Shown here: one piece after another, positions 15,558 through 18,179 of the stretch | How positions within the stretch are numbered: position 1 is the first letter of the stretch | Layout: the number at the start of each line of letters is the position of its first letter | Origin: an uncultured Clostridia bacterium | GTDB lineage: Bacteria > Bacillota > Clostridia > Peptostreptococcales > Anaerovoracaceae | Assembly (NCBI GenBank): GCA_934278925.1 | Contig: CAKQWJ010000033.1 | Location: 1-18,179, forward strand | Direction of reading: 5' to 3' | DNA length: 18,179 nt | Program-made: the position numbers and the translations under genes | The notes under the pieces: model-generated | The model's input: the letters and a program-made list of their open reading frames with translations, nothing else | Databases searched by the model: none | What the model was told of the DNA's origin: nothing

Positions 15558-15575
15558 CACACCATCCGGAGATGG
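15552..15575 (+). promoter_or_regulatory. Two mutually exclusive small hairpins at the leader-peptide stop
   Basis: TGGT (15552-15555, the Trp codon and first stop base) can pair with ACCA (15561-15564). CCATC (15562-15566) can instead pair with GATGG (15571-15575) around a CGGA loop. The two pairings share 15562-15564. A ribosome held at the Trp-stop codons would mask the first and favour the second. The stems are short, so significance is uncertain. Confidence 0.3.
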
Positions 15576-15621
15576 GACAAATTAGGGACGAAAGTATTAA
15601 TGTAGAAAGGGTAAATTGAAT

Positions 15622-16824
15622 ATGTATAATTTTGTTTTGGCTTTTGTCATCTGTGCATTTGTATATGTAATAGGTGAATGGGTATCCACCGCCACCAAAG
15701 CGTGGGTACCGTCCGTGTTCGTTACGGCAGTTGTTTTATTGATCGGATACTGGACCGTGCTTCCGAAGGAACTCGTTACGGAAGCCGGACTGATTCCATT
15801 TGCAAATACAATCGGCATCTATCTGCTGATTACACATATCGGTACCATCATCAGCCTCAAGCAGCTGATGCAGCAGTGGAAAACCGTCGTAATCTGCCTG
15901 GTGGGACTGGGCGGTATGATTGCTATCGGCTACTTCGTGGCACCGATGTTCATGGACAAGACCCTCGTAATCGCAGGTCTTCCGCCACTGACCGGCGGAA
16001 TCGTCGCAGCGACTACCATGTCCGATGCGGCAAAGAATGCAGGTCTTACCGTTGCATCCGTATTCGCAATCGCAATGTACTGTGTACAGGGTTTTGCCGG
16101 ATATCCGCTGACCGCACTCTGCCTTCAGAAAGAAGGACGGCGTCTGCTGAAGGAATACCGTTCCGGAAATGTTGTTCTGACCGATGAGGAAAAGGCAGAA
16201 ATGGCAAACATCGGAATGACCGCAATTGCAGACGACAGCGATGTGAAGAAGCTGCTTCCAAAGCTGCCGGACAAGTGGAATTCCGCTGTAGTAATGCTGG
16301 GCAAACTGGGATTCGTTGCATGGATTGCATCTCAGCTGGGAATGCACACTCCGGTAAGCGGCGTTATCTGGGCACTGGTTCTGGGTATTGCAGCTACCAC
16401 AATCGGTTTCCTGGAATCCAACCTGCTGAACCGAGCAAATTCCTACTGGATTCTGATGTTCGCGCTGATGATGTACGTATTTGACGGATTGAAGAACTGT
16501 ACTCCGGCAATGCTGAAGACAATCATCGGACCGATGGTAATTCTGATTATAATCGGTGTCATCGGTATGGCGATAACCGTGTTCATCATTTCGAAGGTGC
16601 TGAAGATTTCCTTCCCGCTTGCATTTGCAAACGGACTGACTGCACTGTACGGCTTCCCATGCGATGCCATCATTACAGAAGCAACATGCAACGCACTGGG
16701 TCAGACGGAAGAGGAGAGATCCTATCTGATGAGCAAGATGTTCCCATCCATGATTGTTGGTGGATTCGTAACAGTTACCATCACATCTGTTCTGATTGCC
16801 GGCGTATTCGCACAGTGGCTGTAA
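15622..16824 (+). CDS. Unrecognised multi-pass membrane transporter
   Basis: This 400-residue, very hydrophobic protein has about ten or eleven predicted helices. The start is ATG 15622 with AAAGGG ten bases upstream; an in-frame TTG at 15616 is too close. Two glycine-rich conserved-looking re-entrant-like stretches stand out: LPPLTGGIVAATTMSDAAKN (about 120-139) in the first half and ANGLTALYGFPCDAIITEAT (about 336-355) in the second. They suggest two inverted repeats with pore loops, as in GltS/2HCT-type secondary carriers, but I cannot place it in a family. A polar loop (about 172-215) lies in the middle. The following M20D amidohydrolase suggests that it imports an N-acyl amino acid, peptide or similar conjugate; that is inference from context. 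Confidence 0.78.
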   Translation: MYNFVLAFVICAFVYVIGEWVSTATKAWVPSVFVTAVVLLIGYWTVLPKELVTEAGLIPFANTIGIYLLITHIGTIISLKQLMQQWKTVVICLVGLGGMIAIGYFVAPMFMDKTLVIAGLPPLTGGIVAATTMSDAAKNAGLTVASVFAIAMYCVQGFAGYPLTALCLQKEGRRLLKEYRSGNVVLTDEEKAEMANIGMTAIADDSDVKKLLPKLPDKWNSAVVMLGKLGFVAWIASQLGMHTPVSGVIWALVLGIAATTIGFLESNLLNRANSYWILMFALMMYVFDGLKNCTPAMLKTIIGPMVILIIIGVIGMAITVFIISKVLKISFPLAFANGLTALYGFPCDAIITEATCNALGQTEEERSYLMSKMFPSMIVGGFVTVTITSVLIAGVFAQWL

Positions 16825-16828
16825 GGCT

Positions 16829-16859
16829 TTGATAACGATAAAAATATTTTGATTATATA
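16829..16859 (+). promoter_or_regulatory. Possible secondary promoter before the amidohydrolase
   Basis: TTGATA (16829-16834) and TATATA (16854-16859) are 19 bp apart, or 18 bp to TTATAT, in AT-rich DNA right after the transporter stop. The spacing is not ideal; a chance match is possible. Confidence 0.25.
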
Positions 16860-16866
16860 AAAACAG

Positions 16867-16910
16867 ACACCGTGACTGACTGATACAAACGTATCCGGCG
16901 CTCACGGTGT
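16867..16910 (+). other. Structured RNA element between transporter and amidohydrolase
   Basis: ACACCGTGA (16867-16875) pairs perfectly with TCACGGTGT (16902-16910). Inside it, GATAC (16882-16886) pairs with GTATC (16891-16895) around an AAAC loop, with six unpaired bases on each side. There is no T-run, so simple termination is unlikely. It could protect or process the mRNA or tune expression of the second gene. Confidence 0.55.
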
Positions 16911-16929
16911 TCAAAATGGAGGCAAAGAG

Positions 16930-18099
16930 ATGGATTTTAAGGATGAAGAAAAAAAGTACGGAGATTATGTAGTTAAGATGCGCCGCTATTTCCACGAAAA
17001 TCCGGAAGTAAGCGGAAAAGAATACAACACGAGCAAAGTCGTCAAGGAAGAACTGGACAAGATGGGCATTCCTTGGGTAGAGTGCGGACTTGAAACCGGT
17101 GTGCTTGCAACAATCAAAGGCGGAAAACCCGGAAAGACCATTCTCCTGAGAGGCGATATGGATGCGCTCACCGTAACAGAGGAAAGCGGCGTGGAATACG
17201 CCAGCAAGAACAAAGGCGTGATGCACGCCTGCGGCCATGACTGCCACGTCGCAATGATGCTCACCGCAGCCGCCGTTTTAAACGACAACAAAGAGGACCT
17301 TTGCGGAACTGTTAAGCTGGCATTCCAGCCGGCAGAGGAAATCGCAGAAGGCGCAAAATCAATGGTTGAACAGGGTGCCATGGACGGCGTGGACGGATGC
17401 TTTGCTATTCATGTCTGGTCCGATGTGGAAACCGGTCACGTCACCTGCGATGCCGGTCCGAGAATGGCTGCCGCATATCAGTTCATTATCGATGTCCAAG
17501 GTAAGGGCGGCCACGGTGCGGCTCCGCATCAGTGCATCGATGCAGCGGTTGCATCCGCTGCAATTGTGAACAACCTGCAGACCGTCGTAAGCAGAGAAAC
17601 TTCTCCGGTGGATCCGGCCGTAGTCACCGTAGGTGTGATTGATGTTGGCGAGAGATGGAATGTCGTTCCGGATAAAGGCCATATCGAAGGAACCGTAAGA
17701 TGCTTCAGCGATTATCTCTGGAAGGGAATTCCGGTCATGATGGAAAGAATCGTGAAGGATACGGCGAAAGCCCTGAGAGCAGAAGCGGAAATCAAGTTCG
17801 TGGATTTGGTTCCTCCAACGAACAATAATGCGGAGATGGCAGCTTATGCGCAGAATGCCGCAAAGAAAGTCTTCGGCGAAGACGCACCGACAACACTTCC
17901 GCCAACGATGGGCGGCGAAGATTTTGCCTACTTTATGCAGAAAGCGCCGGGTGCAGTTGCGTTGTTGGGCGTCAGAAATGAAGCTTGCGGAGCGACCTGG
18001 GCACAGCATTCCGCAAAATACCGTGTGGACGAGGATGCGCTGATGAAAGGAGCATTGCTCTACACACAGGTTGCAATGGATTTCAATTCTCAGAAATAA
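16930..18099 (+). CDS. M20D-family amidohydrolase (N-acyl amino acid hydrolase type)
   Basis: This cytoplasmic metallo-hydrolase of 389 residues has the usual family length. The metal ligands expected in M20D are visible: C101 and H103 in MHACGHDCH, E136/E137 in FQPAEE, H161 in FAIHVW and H360 in AQHSAKYR. RGDMDAL (75-81) precedes them, the lid domain carries GGHGAAPH (193-200), and GGEDFAYF lies near the C-terminus. Members cleave N-acyl or aminoacyl bonds (hippurate, IAA-amino acids, N-acetyl-diaminopimelate, p-aminobenzoyl-glutamate); the exact substrate cannot be read here. GGAGG seven bases before ATG 16930 supports the start. It follows the transporter by 105 bp. The 80 bp after the stop hold no clear terminator or gene. 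Confidence 0.92.
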   Translation: MDFKDEEKKYGDYVVKMRRYFHENPEVSGKEYNTSKVVKEELDKMGIPWVECGLETGVLATIKGGKPGKTILLRGDMDALTVTEESGVEYASKNKGVMHACGHDCHVAMMLTAAAVLNDNKEDLCGTVKLAFQPAEEIAEGAKSMVEQGAMDGVDGCFAIHVWSDVETGHVTCDAGPRMAAAYQFIIDVQGKGGHGAAPHQCIDAAVASAAIVNNLQTVVSRETSPVDPAVVTVGVIDVGERWNVVPDKGHIEGTVRCFSDYLWKGIPVMMERIVKDTAKALRAEAEIKFVDLVPPTNNNAEMAAYAQNAAKKVFGEDAPTTLPPTMGGEDFAYFMQKAPGAVALLGVRNEACGATWAQHSAKYRVDEDALMKGALLYTQVAMDFNSQK

Positions 18100-18179
18100 T
18101 AATGGTTCTTCACGAATTTTTGTGGGATTAAAATCGAAATCGAAATAAATAATTAGGCATTGAAAAAGAGCATTGGATG

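Noticed and set aside
15576..15600. GGGACGA motif resembling a guanidine-II (mini-ykkC) loop
   Set aside because: That class needs two hairpins with ACGR loops closed by GC-rich stems; only one motif is present and the flanks pair only weakly.
15736..17247. Minus-strand open frame of about 500 codons
   Set aside because: It lies fully opposite the transporter and the 5' part of the amidohydrolase, is rich in His, Cys and Gln with no domain pattern, and has no ribosome site; it is a codon-bias shadow.
1..18179. CRISPR array, IS element, tRNA or rRNA gene
   Set aside because: No regularly spaced direct repeats, no transposase reading frame, and no tRNA-like or rRNA-like segment was noticed on either strand.

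Overview
The window looks like a chromosomal segment of a Firmicute, most likely a clostridial anaerobe. This is inferred from strong AGGAGG-type ribosome binding sites, frequent TTG/GTG starts, a DUF6110 + P-type ATPase pair, and the style of the MATE, Crp/Fnr and PfkB genes. I cannot name a species. There are no rRNA, tRNA, CRISPR or transposase genes.

Layout. (1) 1-700 is visibly more AT-rich and is a graveyard: the end of an unknown ORF, the first ~32 codons of an AlkA-like DNA glycosylase, and a GNAT acetyltransferase whose 3' end runs out of frame into a MATE efflux gene that has lost its own 5' end. (2) 688-3741 carries MATE, a Crp/Fnr-type regulator and a PfkB sugar kinase in tight order, closed by a hairpin terminator that can serve both strands. 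(3) 3841-6872 on the minus strand is a two-gene MacB/FtsX-type ABC system. (4) 6873-7141 is a divergent control region. (5) 7142-9592 is a DUF6110 protein plus an atypical P1B-type metal ATPase. (6) 9689-14261 is an AraC-type regulator followed by two overlapping half-size ABC transporters that resemble the YbtPQ/IrtAB siderophore group. (7) 14377-15168 is a MerR-type regulator with a membrane-embedded C-terminus, ending at a strong terminator. (8) 15468-18099 is a promoter, a possible 7-codon leader peptide, an unrecognised multi-pass transporter and an M20D amidohydrolase.

How they may work together. The most interesting signal is non-coding. A dyad GTTAG-N6-CTAAC occurs exactly upstream of the FtsX-type ABC operon and upstream of the AraC-linked ABC pair (there with perfect 11-bp arms). 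Two one-mismatch copies with identical spacing lie in the leader of the metal ATPase operon. This suggests one regulator, encoded outside the window, controlling all three transport operons. The half-site is the one found in DtxR/IdeR boxes, so metal control is plausible but unproven. The last two genes look like an import-and-hydrolyse unit for an N-acylated amino acid or dipeptide, possibly governed by the leader peptide.
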